Shown here: piece after piece, positions 48,037 to 59,439 of the stretch
How positions within the stretch are numbered: position 1 is the first letter of the stretch
Layout of the letters: each line of letters starts with the position of its first letter
DNA from: Anseranas semipalmata
Taxonomy: Eukaryota; Chordata; Aves; Anseriformes; Anseranatidae
Direction: 5' to 3'
NCBI GenBank assembly: GCA_013399115.1
Contig: VXAA01007254.1
Location: 146,936-210,935, forward strand
Length of the DNA stretch: 64,000 nt
Made by a program: the position numbers and the translations under genes
Notes under the pieces: generated by a model
Told to the model about the DNA's origin: nothing
Databases searched by the model: none
What the model saw: only the letters and a program-made list of their open reading frames with translations

Positions 48037-49197
48037 GTAGGTTCTCTAATTGTCTAACAATAGACTGGTTTTTGTTTGTTTTAAGCTGCTGCCTGCCTGC
48101 ATACTTGCGTACTGTTGCAATTTCAGTTCTACCTTGACTCCAGTCTTGCTCTGAAATATCTTTGAAGCTCCAGTTAATCTGGCAACTATATGCACAATTT
48201 GGTCTTCTGTTTTATTTCAAAATATGATTCTGTTTTTATCCACTTTTTTTTTTTTGGATAGCATTGTTATGTCGTGCATGGTATGATTTGTGATCAAGGA
48301 GTCATGATTTTAAAGTAAAAGAAGGAAGATTTAGATTAGATCTTTGGAAGAAATTCTTCACTGTGAGGGTGGTGAGGCACTGGCACAGGTTGCCCAGAGA
48401 AGCTGTGGATGCCCCATCCCTGGAGGTGTTCAAGGCCAGGTTGGATGGGGCTTTGGGCAACCTGGTCTAGTGGGAGGTGTCCCTGCCTATGGCAGGGGGT
48501 TGGAACTAGACCTTTAAAGGTCCCTTCCAATCCAAACCATTCTATGATTCTATGAATACACGGTTAGTTTCCATATTTGTCCTCATTTTAGATATTATGT
48601 GGTGGTGTTTTTTTTTTTTTTTTTTGTAAGTAACGTAACCTAAAACTCGGTATACGTTTTTGAGGAAATGCTGCTCATCTAGAAAGCATTTCAAGATGCA
48701 CATTGTACATAAATGTTAGACTCACCCGGGAGAGGAAAACTGAGGTTTAAATAAGGACCTGCTTCAAGTACCAATCAGGCACAGCAAACTATGTAAATCA
48801 GAGCTGCAGAGCGATTTGGCAGTGTCATTTTCCTTTAATCTGAATATTTATATCCATAACAAGCAACTTGGGATAAGTAGAGGCGATCTGCACGGTTGTT
48901 TTAAATATCCAGTGGTTATAATTTAATCATAAGAGGTACTACAGTAAAGTGTTGGCAAAGTTAGGGCTGACATACAGAATGACTGTAAAGTTTGCAATAG
49001 AAAAGGTAAAACCATATGTGGTTTAGCAAGTAGGACAAAATGCCTGATGGTGAAAAAAGAGATTGTAAGTAAAAATCAGTATCTGACATTCTTATCTGTC
49101 AGTATTATTCATGAAAATAATTCGGCAGACTTGTGTTTTCTGTATTAATGACAGAAGCAACTATTAGCTATATGATTTTTTTTTTATATATTTCTAG
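48037..49197. other. ASCC3: ASCC3 intron 3, 5' part
   Basis: The donor GTAGGT follows exon 3. The segment contains a CR1 3' fragment and AT-rich intron, and ends at an acceptor-like tract (tttttttttatatatttctag) before the candidate alternative exon. Confidence 0.8.
48325..48556 (+). mobile_element. CR1 LINE 3' fragment, plus strand
   Basis: About 230 bp of CR1 3' end: 'gaagaaattcttcactgtga', 'ggcactggcacaggttgccc', 'gttcaaggccaggttggatg', 'tatggcagggggttggaact', then the intact tail 'ccattctatgattctatga'. It is 5'-truncated with a well-preserved end. Confidence 0.95.
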
Positions 49198-49303
49198 TTT
49201 GCTGGAAGAACATTATTTTTCTACAAGAACATTATTTTTTATCCAAACTTTAATGGCAGGTACAGTGTGGTAGAGCAAATTGAAAGGCTTGAAAGAAATA
49301 GCG
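49198..49303 (+). other. ASCC3: Candidate alternative (poison/terminal) exon in ASCC3 intron 3
   Basis: This 106-base segment is bounded by a strong acceptor (about 20 pyrimidine-rich bases, then TTTCTAG ending 49197) and a consensus donor GTAAGT at 49304. Joined to exon 3 (phase 1), the frame adds VCWKNIIFLQEHYFLSKL and stops, giving a protein of about 98 residues. With exon 4, inclusion would also frameshift. It could be a cassette exon that triggers decay, or an alternative last exon extending to the polyadenylation-like site at 50892. One other frame is open right through to the donor. It carries a small internal duplication (aagaacattattttt near 49213 and 49232). Expression is not shown by sequence alone. 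Confidence 0.45.
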
Positions 49304-51606
49304 GTAAGTTTTTGTGTGACAGAGTGCAAAGGACAAAACAAATGAAAACAAATGCATGATTGTTTAGTTTGAACAAATTAGAAAGAAACCATCAGCTTTG
49401 ATGTTTCTGGATAAAGATGTGTAATGTCATGGTGACACAAACCAGAAGAACAGAATACAGTGACTGAGGCACAAACTGCGTGGACAGTACTGTTCCAAAC
49501 ATCGTCATCAGAAATGTACTATCGGAAAAGCATTGTATGCTATTTTAGCTTAATTTGAAGGAAATAACTTCTAAGCCTGGGCTATGGATACTGTAATATT
49601 GATTTACTTGATGGGGAAAACATCAGTTACTGAAATGATGTGATGGGCTTAAAAGCAAAAAAGGAGAGAGTAGCATTCCTTGCCATCTTTGCTGGCTCAT
49701 TATATTTGGAGGGGAGGGGAAGTATTTTCTTGGGAGATGTTTCCACAAAGAGGAGGCACTGATAATTAAGAATTAGCATCTAATAAACCTAAGAAACTTC
49801 TCTAGAATCTTTCAGTACTAGCACTCTTTTAGTTTAATAATGTGTACTTCTGTTGCAACACGAGCAACATTTTAAATAATTATATGTTTCTGCACATTAG
49901 GAATATGAGTGAGGTTCGTGCAGTCAAATTCAGGTCTGTAAATTTTCAGACTTTTTTTTCTTTGAATCCTATGTAGTTAATGCTGAGAGGTAGGCTAAAC
50001 CACCTTTTTTCCACTGAGATGTATTTATACATATATTGTATGTGTGTGTGCTTATCTTTATGTAGCTTATCTTCCATATCTAATTTTCTAGGTATCAATT
50101 TATCATGTAAATACAGCCTAAAACATCTTCCATGAACTCCTCAGCTTTTCAAAGTTCACCACAGAGAAGTTCAAGAGAAATAGTAAATTTACATGTTAGG
50201 TTTCTAGTTACTTAGCCTTGTTCCATCTGCTTTATGCTGCATTTCTTCTGCTCTTTCTTGTTACCTTGTAAGGAAAAAAAGCCCTTGCTTTTTCTAGGTT
50301 TGAGCCTAACTTACATTGGATCAAGTCACAAGTCACAATGTCAAAGTAATTAATAATCTTCCCATTGATTTCCTAGGATTTTAACAGGCAGAAAGAGCCA
50401 TAGCAGAGCCAGTGCATAGGACCATAACTGGATAGCAGAGGTATACAGAGGCAGGCACAAGACAGTTTTGAATACTGAAAAGAAAATAGCCACATTTATT
50501 GTGCCAAAAGTGCCATTTTGTGGTTTTTAAAAATTGATAATATTCCTTTTAAAATAAGTAGTTTGCCTTAATAGCTCTTTTGAATTAGCCATACTGGAGG
50601 TGTTATGACCGGTATTACCACTTGAATCATACCATTTTCTGTTGGAGTTCTGCCAGTCAATCTTGATATAACTGAAGAATTGACTAGGTACAGACATCCT
50701 GAAAATAGCAGTTTGTAATCCTCAAGATTAAGCTTTTAAGACGTTTTAAAAAATCATGAAATCTGGTAAGAAATGCTAGTTTTTTAAAAATTGTTAGAGT
50801 AACCTGCCCGATGTTTTAGAACAAATTTCTAAGATTTAGAAAAAAATTGTGTGATGTTCTTATATTGGGAAAAAAAAAAACAGAGAGAAAGAATAAAGAA
50901 AAAAATATGTGTTGGTTGTCTTTGTTTATTTTACGCATGATGACTTTTTCATTTTGTGTAGTAGTGACATTTTGGTTCATCATATGCTGTGTTTGCTTAT
51001 GTTTTCCTTAAGTGCTTCTGAGAATATTTGTGTAAGAAGTAAATTCATTTTTTTCTCTAATCATATAGTTTTTGATTTGCACAGTGTGATTTTCTGTAGG
51101 TAGCCTATAAATATAAATTCATGCATTTATTTGTTTTAACTTCTTTGGGCAATTTTTCTCACACACGTGCATTCAGTACTAGAAGTAAGAATGTAGTAAT
51201 TCCCAGCTGAGTTCTGTATGTTCTGTTATGAATATTCAGATTAGGCAGTGAATAAACATTGATACAAAGTGGAATTTTGTTACCTTTAAAATACTGGTAA
51301 ATATACTAGTGTGACTTTAAGACCTCAGGCATGTTTTCCCTCTTACTTGGAAAAATAAGAAAGCAGTGGTAATCCTTAATATGATTTTCTAGTGAGTAGA
51401 AGGATAATGAAGACAGATGCTTTGTTATTGTATACTTTTTATAATTCAATACTTTGCAACAATTGCTACTTGTTGTTATGGTCTTCATTTCATATCTTTG
51501 TTGATGAGACTTGCAGCGAGAAATTGAATACAGTTATGTTATAGGCAATGAAAGAGAATTAGTTTGAAGTGTATGAAGTTACATTTGTTTTTGTTTTTGT
51601 TAACAG
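49304..51606. other. ASCC3: ASCC3 intron 3, 3' part
   Basis: AT-rich intron without a recognised repeat copy. It contains AATAAA sequences at 50892 and about 51250. It ends with the exon 4 acceptor: TTTGTTTTTGTTTTTGTTAACAG. Confidence 0.75.
50892..50930 (+). terminator. Candidate intronic polyadenylation site
   Basis: AATAAA at 50892-50897 is followed at the usual distance by a GU-rich stretch (TATGTGTTGGTTGTCTTTG, about 50906-50924). This is the textbook layout for cleavage and polyadenylation. It lies about 1.6 kb after the candidate alternative exon and 0.7 kb before exon 4. AATAAA is common in AT-rich introns, so use is unproven. Confidence 0.4.
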
Positions 51607-52190
51607 TTGGAGCTGAAAATGGACAAGAAGCAATTGAAAGTGGAGCTGTTTTTCTCTTTAAGACATTTCACAGGAAAGAATGTGTTGGTCATGATGAGAC
51701 AAAGGCTATCAAGCAGATGTTTGGGACATTTCCATCATCATCTGCTACTGCAGCTTGTAATGCCACATGTCGGATTGCTTCTCACTTCACTGAAGAACAG
51801 CTTACAGCCCTCATACAGATGGCTGAAGAGCAAAATGGTGATAACAGAGTGTTCTTCGGTAAAAATATAGTTTTTTCATTTGACATGCATGATTTAGATC
51901 ATTCTGAGGAGCTGCCTGTAAATGGTGAGGCTGATGCACAAAGAATTATAAGCTTAGATTACAAGAAATTTCTGAATAACCAGCTGGATCACTTGAAGAA
52001 TTACTGTAATGAGAAATCTGATCTCAAGTCTTCGGAAAAAGTAGATGATTCTTTTTTATGGTCTGAAGTTGGAAAGTATCTGAATGAATCTCAGGGGTCT
52101 ACCCCTGGAGGACCAACAACAGAAGATCTCTGCTGTACTTTGTACGAGATGCTTGCTTCTGCCAAAAGCGGTGATGAACTTCAAAATGAG
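51607..52190 (+). CDS. ASCC3: ASCC3 coding exon 4 (residues 81-275)
   Basis: This 584-bp exon supplies the rest of the conserved ASCC3 N-terminal region. It starts VGAENGQEAIESGAVFLF after the split valine codon. Strongly conserved vertebrate blocks follow: ETKAIKQMFG, SSSATAACNAT, FFGKNIVFSFDMHDLDH, ISLDYKKFLN, FLWSEVGKYLN and EDLCCTLYEMLASAKSGDEL. In human ASCC3 roughly the first 200 residues contact ASCC2, so exons 2-4 cover the whole interface (family knowledge). A stretch of about 25 residues between DYKKFLN and FLWSEV is longer and more diverged than I recall in mammals. The exon ends at 52190 before GTACAG in phase 0, so exon 5 should begin with a leucine-phenylalanine start. The helicase domains lie outside the window. 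The upstream in-frame methionine at 51564 is intronic. Confidence 0.96.
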
Positions 52191-55100
52191 GTACAGTAGA
52201 GTGTTAACCATACTGTATGTATTTGAATGTTGCACAAAATCCAAACTATTTCATACTGGATTACACCAACATACTTTATTGAAGTGTTACCTTACCTATG
52301 CTTTCTTTGTCTTAAGAAAACTTACATGGCAGCATGATCTCAATCTACCAGGCAGAAGACAGATGCAGCATGGATTTTATGTGAATAGTCCCATTTTTCC
52401 CCATAACAGACAGGTTATTATTTTTTGGCCATTTGCTCACCTTTTCTGTACTTTCTTTTCAAACAGTAGGTATTCTGTGCTACTGTATAAAAGTGTGAGG
52501 ACTTGCAAAGCCACACCAAAGGTAACTTTATTGGGCAGGTTTCAGAGCCTTCCAGTTGCTGGAAGGGGAAAGAAGTGGAAGGAAAGTTATAGGACTGCGC
52601 AGGTGGTGCTACTTTAAAACTTTGTCATATCACTAATACTGTTTTTTTGATAAGGAAATGGGAAGGGTTTATCACAAGAAGGGCAGAGAAAACTTGAGGG
52701 AGAGAGAACAGTAGCTGGGAGACTAGAGCTGTAGGATAAGCATAACGGTAGAAAGGGGAAGACGATTAAAGACTAGCAAAGAGGCTTTCAAGACACATGC
52801 CAGAGAGATGAACGTGGGGAATAGAGCACTGTGTTTGAATGGGGTTGGGTTCCTGCAATTTGCTAACCACTTCTGACAAATTTTCTATTTTAGTGGCTTT
52901 ACAGGAGTTAGAATTTGGTAATATAATAAAAATTGTGCTCTCTCTGTCAATGTACGCATACCTTTTTGAAGATTATTTAGCAGGAGTTTAACTCCTTTTC
53001 TTTGCCTTTCTAGAGAGGGAACAATAGTCTTTCCCTTGATTGTCTGAAATCTGTATCTTGTGTTGGATTTTTAGGAATACTTAGTAATAAAAAGATACAT
53101 TTTCTCTGCATTCTGCTTACTTCTGCTTGCACACCCCACCTGTACCTCTCTGAAACCCTGAATGTATCTTTCCTTCTTTTGACTACAAGCACTGCATGGT
53201 TAGCATGTTGCCTTTCTTTGCAACAACCTCATTAATTCATTGTTCTCTGCATGATTTGGAGGTGGTGAGTGTGAGGGGACATAAATCTAATTGGAAGCAT
53301 CACCTTTTGTTAAAAGCTAGCTGGCATTTATGTTGTGCTGTCTGTTAGAGCAGTCATGATTTGAAAGTTTCTTCTGGGCTTTGTATTTTGCCTTCACTTA
53401 GAGTTTTTTTTTTTTTTTTTTTTATTACAGCCTTTTTGCTGGTGGCAGCATTATGAGCAGATGGTGCTCTTAAACCTGAAGATAACCCATTTCTAGAACT
53501 AGGTCATAGAGTTGCCATATGAGATGGTATAACAAGTATGTGTTTGTGCATACAGAAAATCTTACATTAATTGGGGTGATACCTACATGCTAAAGTCTCT
53601 AAGCTCAATGAAATTCTTTTTCTTTATAAACAAAGAAAAAAGAACTATTCATATGAAAGGATAATTATTTGTAAATAAAAGTCCAGATCTGTTAAATACA
53701 CTTGCATATTTTAAAACAGTTGCCTTGTCTGTTCTTCTGTTTAGGAAGATACCATGTAGCCTGCTTATCACTAAAAAAGAAAAGAATGTGCTGGTGGTGA
53801 GAATACTGGGGAGTCAACTCCTCAAGGGCAATTCCATTTGATCATTAAGCAAAGTTTATTAAGATTCCAGATCACATTAAGAATATGAGCATTTTTAGAT
53901 CATCTTAAGGGTGACATACTGTTTTTTGTAGTGTATGGATAGACACACATGTATGTTATTTAGGTTTTTATCTACTTAATGAACTCCACAAGGAATTGGA
54001 ATGAGCTTCCTTCTCCAGCACTGTGTAGCTTGCATTTAAAGTGATTGGCAAGGTACAAGAAATACCTTGTTCTTTGTTTACACTGTTTAAGAACATTCCA
54101 CACTTCCTTTGGGACAGTTTGTTTATCTGACACATCACTGGTGACTATTAATTAGAGGAAAATTGATTCTTATGCTTGGAGTGATATGGAAGTTGTAACT
54201 TATTTTCTAAGCATTTAGGGCACTTGCTTTTCATTGGGGACGCAGTCTTGTAAAACTAAATGACAGATACTGGAGTGTGGATTTCTCTCTGTATGTCATA
54301 TTCTGTTGATGAGTACGAAATGGTAATGATGCGGTAACAAGACCATTATTTAAAAACAGGAAGAAAGAGCTCATGACAAACTATAGAGCTTAATAACCAT
54401 TACTGATTTTTTTTTCTTTTTAATTAAAAGTTAGTATGCAGTGCATTCCTCAGTTCTTGTAGTCAGTTTCTTCTATAGGGCGCTTTCAGAATGAAGACTT
54501 GAGGCATCTGAGAGCATTTCAGCAACTTTGCCCCCAGCCCCTCCCAGGGTAACTAGGAAGAAGTTCGAGTTGTTTAGTGCCACTATGGTTACACTGTGCT
54601 TATTCTCAGAGGCTGTTTCTCTTTGTCCTGTCTCATCATAGTTTATCTACAAAATATTTCTGAATGTTATTTTTGGAGATATCTATCTCTGTTTTTACAC
54701 TAATGCACAGGTGCATTATCTCTTTATGATAACAAAACAGGGAGAAATAACTAGAGAAAAAAAGGCCTCAACAGAATCAAAGTTAAGATCTAGTTTATAC
54801 TGCATAGAATATGAAAAAAATGCCCAATTTATTCATCTCAGGCTAAGGAAAGAACTTTGCCCGAATCAAATTAAGGAACATTGATGTCATTTGGTGTATT
54901 AGATTAGACAGTGTTTCCCAGACAAAATAATGTTAAATGCACTACAAATGACTAGAAGAACACTGGGCTATGATGTGAAACAGCAGAACAGTAATACAAA
55001 AGAAAATTACATTGTAAATAGTCATTTGTTTATTATGTGAGTAGTGCATATGTTTACTTCTCTGTATATAAGATACATTTGTTTGCCTATAAAGTAAGAC

Positions 55101-58019
55101 GAGAAGTTTATTGCTTAGGCTTCTTTTGTCTGCTTTATGGTTGTGACTATGTCTAGCTCTCTGCATTAAAAGGTAGCGTATGCATGTACTTCAACTATAG
55201 TGCCCAGGGCTTCCATCAGTTAGATACAATCCCACTGTATTGCAGACTCTTACAGTGGGAAACAAATGTTCCTCTTCATTTAATTTCCAAGAATAACTCA
55301 TTTTTTATCGTTCCTGCAGAAGGAATGAGAGTTGGCTTCTTCCTCATCACAAACACCTGAGAGAATTCAGGTGATGAAACTGTAGTAAGAGACCAAAGGG
55401 TGGTGATGTGGGGTTTGGAAGTGCTGAAGCCTTCTTTAAAGGGTGAAAAACATTCACCTCAAAACAAAGTAGACCCGAAGTCAGAAAAGTACAGGGTGTG
55501 GAATATAGGTTTTATATGATCAAAAGAAAATAGTCAAGAGTTGGGCAGCACCTCTTCCTGTATGGGGATGAGCCCCCCCCATATAGAACCATCCATTAAT
55601 ATAGTTGTCATCGGAGTCAGGAGGTTATAGCTTTATTATTAAAATCCGGTATTTTTATGCTCTTTTCACAATGGAAGTGAATAGATTATTTTGCTGTTTC
55701 ATTAAGTCTGGGGTGTTTTTTTGTTTTATTTTTCTTCCAGTGTAGTGTTTCTGCTTCCCTGAATGCTTGATGTAGCAATAAGCTTTTAGACAGTTTTCCC
55801 CATGCTCCTCTATGCAGAGCTCTGTTGTCTCTGAGACTTCTGCCTTTTCTTTAGCTGCCTTTGCACTACTGGCAATATAATGAATTCTTTTCCACTTGAG
55901 TTCATCTGCATTGTTTCCATTGCCCTATCCTAATCCCATCATGAGTGTCTGCCAATATGCTTTGTTGGTCTAACCTGTAAAAGTTCTTGGGATAAAGAGC
56001 AAGGGGAACTTAACTAATTTGTTAAGTCAACCAACTGGCAGGAAGCTCCTCTGTGTCTGCCAGCAGCCTTTCTGAAAGAGAAGTAGAGAAGAGTGAAGGC
56101 AAGCAAACTTTCAGAGAGTCTGGAGGGGACTTTTCCTGTCAGTGATACAATACCTTAAATGAAGGAAGACTCTCATTAATCAAAGAATGTGGAAAGCTTT
56201 GTCCCAACCTCTCCCCTCCAGACTGTTCCAGAATCTTGTTGCACAGGTGTTTAAAATGAACCCTTATTATCTGCTTTCTAGCTTTATTAAGGGCTGTTTT
56301 TATGATCACTTTTCCTGTGCTACAGTTGTCCTTTTTTATTTTTCTTAAACCATTTTAAAAAATGACTATCAAAGAACTTTTTTTTTTTTTCCCCAGACAA
56401 TGCTACGCCTTTTCAACATTACCTTTCCTTTCATTTACCCTTCAGGCAGTTCCTTGCCAACTTTTCATTCCTGTATTAGTGCTCATCTTCATGAATTTAA
56501 CAAGTCCACCCATAGAACGTTGCAGTGTTTTAAATTAAGGCCAGGTGTGAGACAACAGTTATTTATTCATTTTATAGATTAATGAATTGTTAGACCAACT
56601 GATGTATCTCTAGTAAGCCCTTGCTACATTTATACTATTTTCAATATACCTTCACTCTGATTTTTTTCCAAAAATCTCCTTTTAACTTTTTTCCAATCAT
56701 GTATATATATTTTATTCATAGCGTTATTACATTTGTAGATGTGTGCTCCCTGACCTACAATTTCATAGGTCAGTTTTTGAAGATTTATGAAAGATTATCT
56801 TGCACTCAGGCTGCAGGGACAGGGAACTCTTTGTTTTCTAGCTTTGATGTGATCACTTTTATATCTATACTCCTTTCTCTTCTATCCAAAATCAAATATT
56901 TTTCTTTAACCAGAGATGAATTGTAATTGTAAATTTCAGTTAAAATTCATGGAAGTAACAGGTTGGTAATTAAGACTTGGAAGACTTGGAAAATTTCTGT
57001 TTCAAAAGGGAAATTTGTGCTATGGTAAGGGACCCGGTTAGTGAAGTCAGCTGGTCTGTGGAGCTCAGAATGGTAAGCAGCCTGGGATACTTTTAAAGCA
57101 AAAGACATTAAAATTGTTCCCTGATGTGGGGATAGGAGCCTATAAGTAAAATAAACATAGCAGGAGATGATAGGGCTTTTTTGGTTTTTGTTGTTTTTGT
57201 CTCTAGGAGCCCTTTAGTTACAGCTGTTTTTTTGCACCCCTTCCCAAAAGTTCCCCCCCAACAGCTCCTCAAACGATGAAAAGATGCATTTTTTTTTTTT
57301 TTTTTAAACAGAGAAAGCCTCTCTTTGGTTTGTTGTTTGGTTTAATATTGACTGCTGAATTAATTTCAGATATGCATATTCATATTGGGTACTTCGTTAC
57401 GCCATAAACTAGTTGGTTGAGAAATGAGGTAAGACCCTTTAAAGTTCCCTGGATAATTGTCACCATTGTGTTAGCTGGATTTCTGGGGGAAAACTGCCTC
57501 ACAGTGCTGCAAGGAAAGAAGATTTTGTGAGGCTGGCTAAATTTCTCCTTCAGCTATCATTAATTTTCAAAAAGCCCCATAGTTCTTGGATTATTATCAC
57601 TTCCTTTACCTGATGCTATCCCCTCTTATTTGAACAAAGCTTCCTTCCCCGCAGCGCCCCTCCTCAAGTTGAAGTTATAATTAAAAAATGATTCTGCATT
57701 TCACATGATAATCTGATCCTGACAGAAGGTGCGTTTGGAGTGACTTGCATCAGTAGTTGTCCCTTATTTTGGAGAATGCTTCATCAACTAATTTTTTTTA
57801 ACTTTTTTGTTAATGCTATTTTATTGATAGGTATATTGTTACATTTTGCTTATACACGGGAGAGGGAGGCAAGCAGCACCGAGCAAAAGCTATGAAAACT
57901 AACTGTAGTTCTTACATAAAAAAGCCTAACATTTAAGTTACCAGTGCACTCATTCATTGTATTGCTCTGCCTTGAGCAGTGAGATGAACAAGTGAAATCT
58001 GAAAGGTGGTGCCCGGCAC
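52191..58019. other. ASCC3: ASCC3 intron 4, 5' part; no exon seen
   Basis: About 5.8 kb after the GTACAG donor. The expected next exon (coding LFELLG-like sequence) is not found, as ASCC3 introns are long in other vertebrates. It is AT-rich with poly-T runs. There is a 10-bp inverted repeat at 55230-55260 (tcccactgta / tacagtggga, 11-base loop). Open frames such as 52084-52617 only partly overlap exon 4 in another frame. Confidence 0.65.
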
Positions 58020-58403
58020 AGACATAGTGGGCTGAGTCCAGCAAAGGGCCACGGGGGTGATGGACACGCGTCTGACACGTGAGGAGAGGCTGAGGGAGCT
58101 GGGGCTCCTCAGCCTGGAGAGGAGAAGGCTCAGGGGGGTCTGAGCAATGAGATCTGATCTGGTGCTGCGCAGGGAAAAAAGGCAGAGCTGGACTCTCCTT
58201 AGTGATAGCTAATGACAGAGCAAGAGGCAATAGGCATAAACTGAAATACAGGAAATCCCATGTAAACATCAGCTTTGTTTTTCCTTGTGAGGGTGGCTGC
58301 ACACAGGAGTGGTTTGATCAAGAGGCGGTGGAGTCTCCATCCCTGGAGACTAGGTGATCTTAAGAGGTTCCTTCCAACCTCAGCCATTCTGTTTTTCTGT
58401 GAT
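58020..58403 (+). mobile_element. CR1 LINE 3' fragment, plus strand
   Basis: CR1 3' landmarks are 'ctgagtccagcaaagggcca', 'gaggagaggctgagggagct', 'ggggctcctcagcctggaga', and the end 'gttccttccaacctcagcca' with the tail 'ttctgtttttctgtgat'. Internal deletions are evident between 58140 and 58320. It is 5'-truncated and non-functional, and lies in ASCC3 intron 4. Confidence 0.92.
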
Positions 58404-59439
58404 TTCAATTGAAGAAATGGAAGTAATTGAAGAAAATTTTTCCTTTACATATACTCCTAACTCTGCATTAAATTAAGTCTTCATTTTTTTTCCTGATGGA
58501 TTTATTGCACTAAAGTCATAGAAATTAAGTGTAAATTCTTTCTTACCCTGTATGTTCTTTTTTAAGTTCAGAGACTTCTTGTTTTGTAACAGGTTCCTTC
58601 TGAGTGGAATCTCTTAATAAATAAGTGCAGTGAACCTTTAAAGTACTTAAATTTTAACCTTATGAGTAATTTAATGAATTATCATGTACAGGAAATAAAT
58701 AGTCCTTGTATTGCAAGTATTCTTGATTACATTGTAAAGTGACCTTGATTTCAGATGTGTTAAATTGGTCTCCTAAAATTAAGTATCTATAAATAACGGA
58801 CGTTTGTTGTTCAGGGAAATCATTCATTTCGTTTGCTGCAATAAACGGGAATCTGTAAGGGTCGTTTTTTTCTTAAGAGAAAATGAATACAGTCTTAATT
58901 TATATGACCAAATTTCTAATATCCTTTAAAAGCCTAACATTATTTATATGAACATGTCAATTTTTTTCAATGTGTAAGCTAAGACAAATGTAACATTGTG
59001 AAATTACACTGAAATACAGTTCAATGAGAGAGGGTAGTTTAGAGCTTATAATGCAAACTAGCTACAAAAGAAATTTTGAATTCCTGCAGACTACACACAC
59101 TTATTCACTACTTTGCTTAAGTGAATGGAAGTGCATATACAGCTTTGCACATAATTACATCTCTTCAGAATAAGACTAAGGCAGTGTATAGATTTTTATT
59201 TCCTACTAGTGATTTAGTGTGCTTTTTGTCAGTAGCACACACTGCAGACACTGTTCTCTGTGTTTACTTATTTCTTGCTCATTTTGAAATACTTGCTTTC
59301 AAGTGTAGCCAGAATTTGTGTTACATTTTCTAAAATAAAACTATTTTCCGTCTATTAGTATCGGAAAAATTTGACCTGAGAAAGACTCAACTCTTATTGC
59401 TAAACCTGAATTCAGATTAATAATTCTCAGGTCTGTATT
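58404..59439. other. ASCC3 intron 4; nothing recognised
   Basis: AT-rich intron without supportable features. Confidence 0.6.

Noticed and set aside
47874..48137. 87-codon frame continuing past ASCC3 exon 3
   Set aside because: The exon ends at 48036 with a GTAGGT donor and exon 4 completes the split codon. The continuation is intron, although it could be translated if intron 3 were retained.
51564..51606. Apparent start MKCMKLHLFLFLLTV resembling a signal peptide before exon 4
   Set aside because: It translates the polypyrimidine tract and acceptor of intron 3. Conserved ASCC3 sequence begins after the AG at 51606.
52084..52617. 177-codon frame across the end of exon 4
   Set aside because: It is in a different frame from ASCC3 and crosses the exon 4 donor into intron. 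No family recognised.
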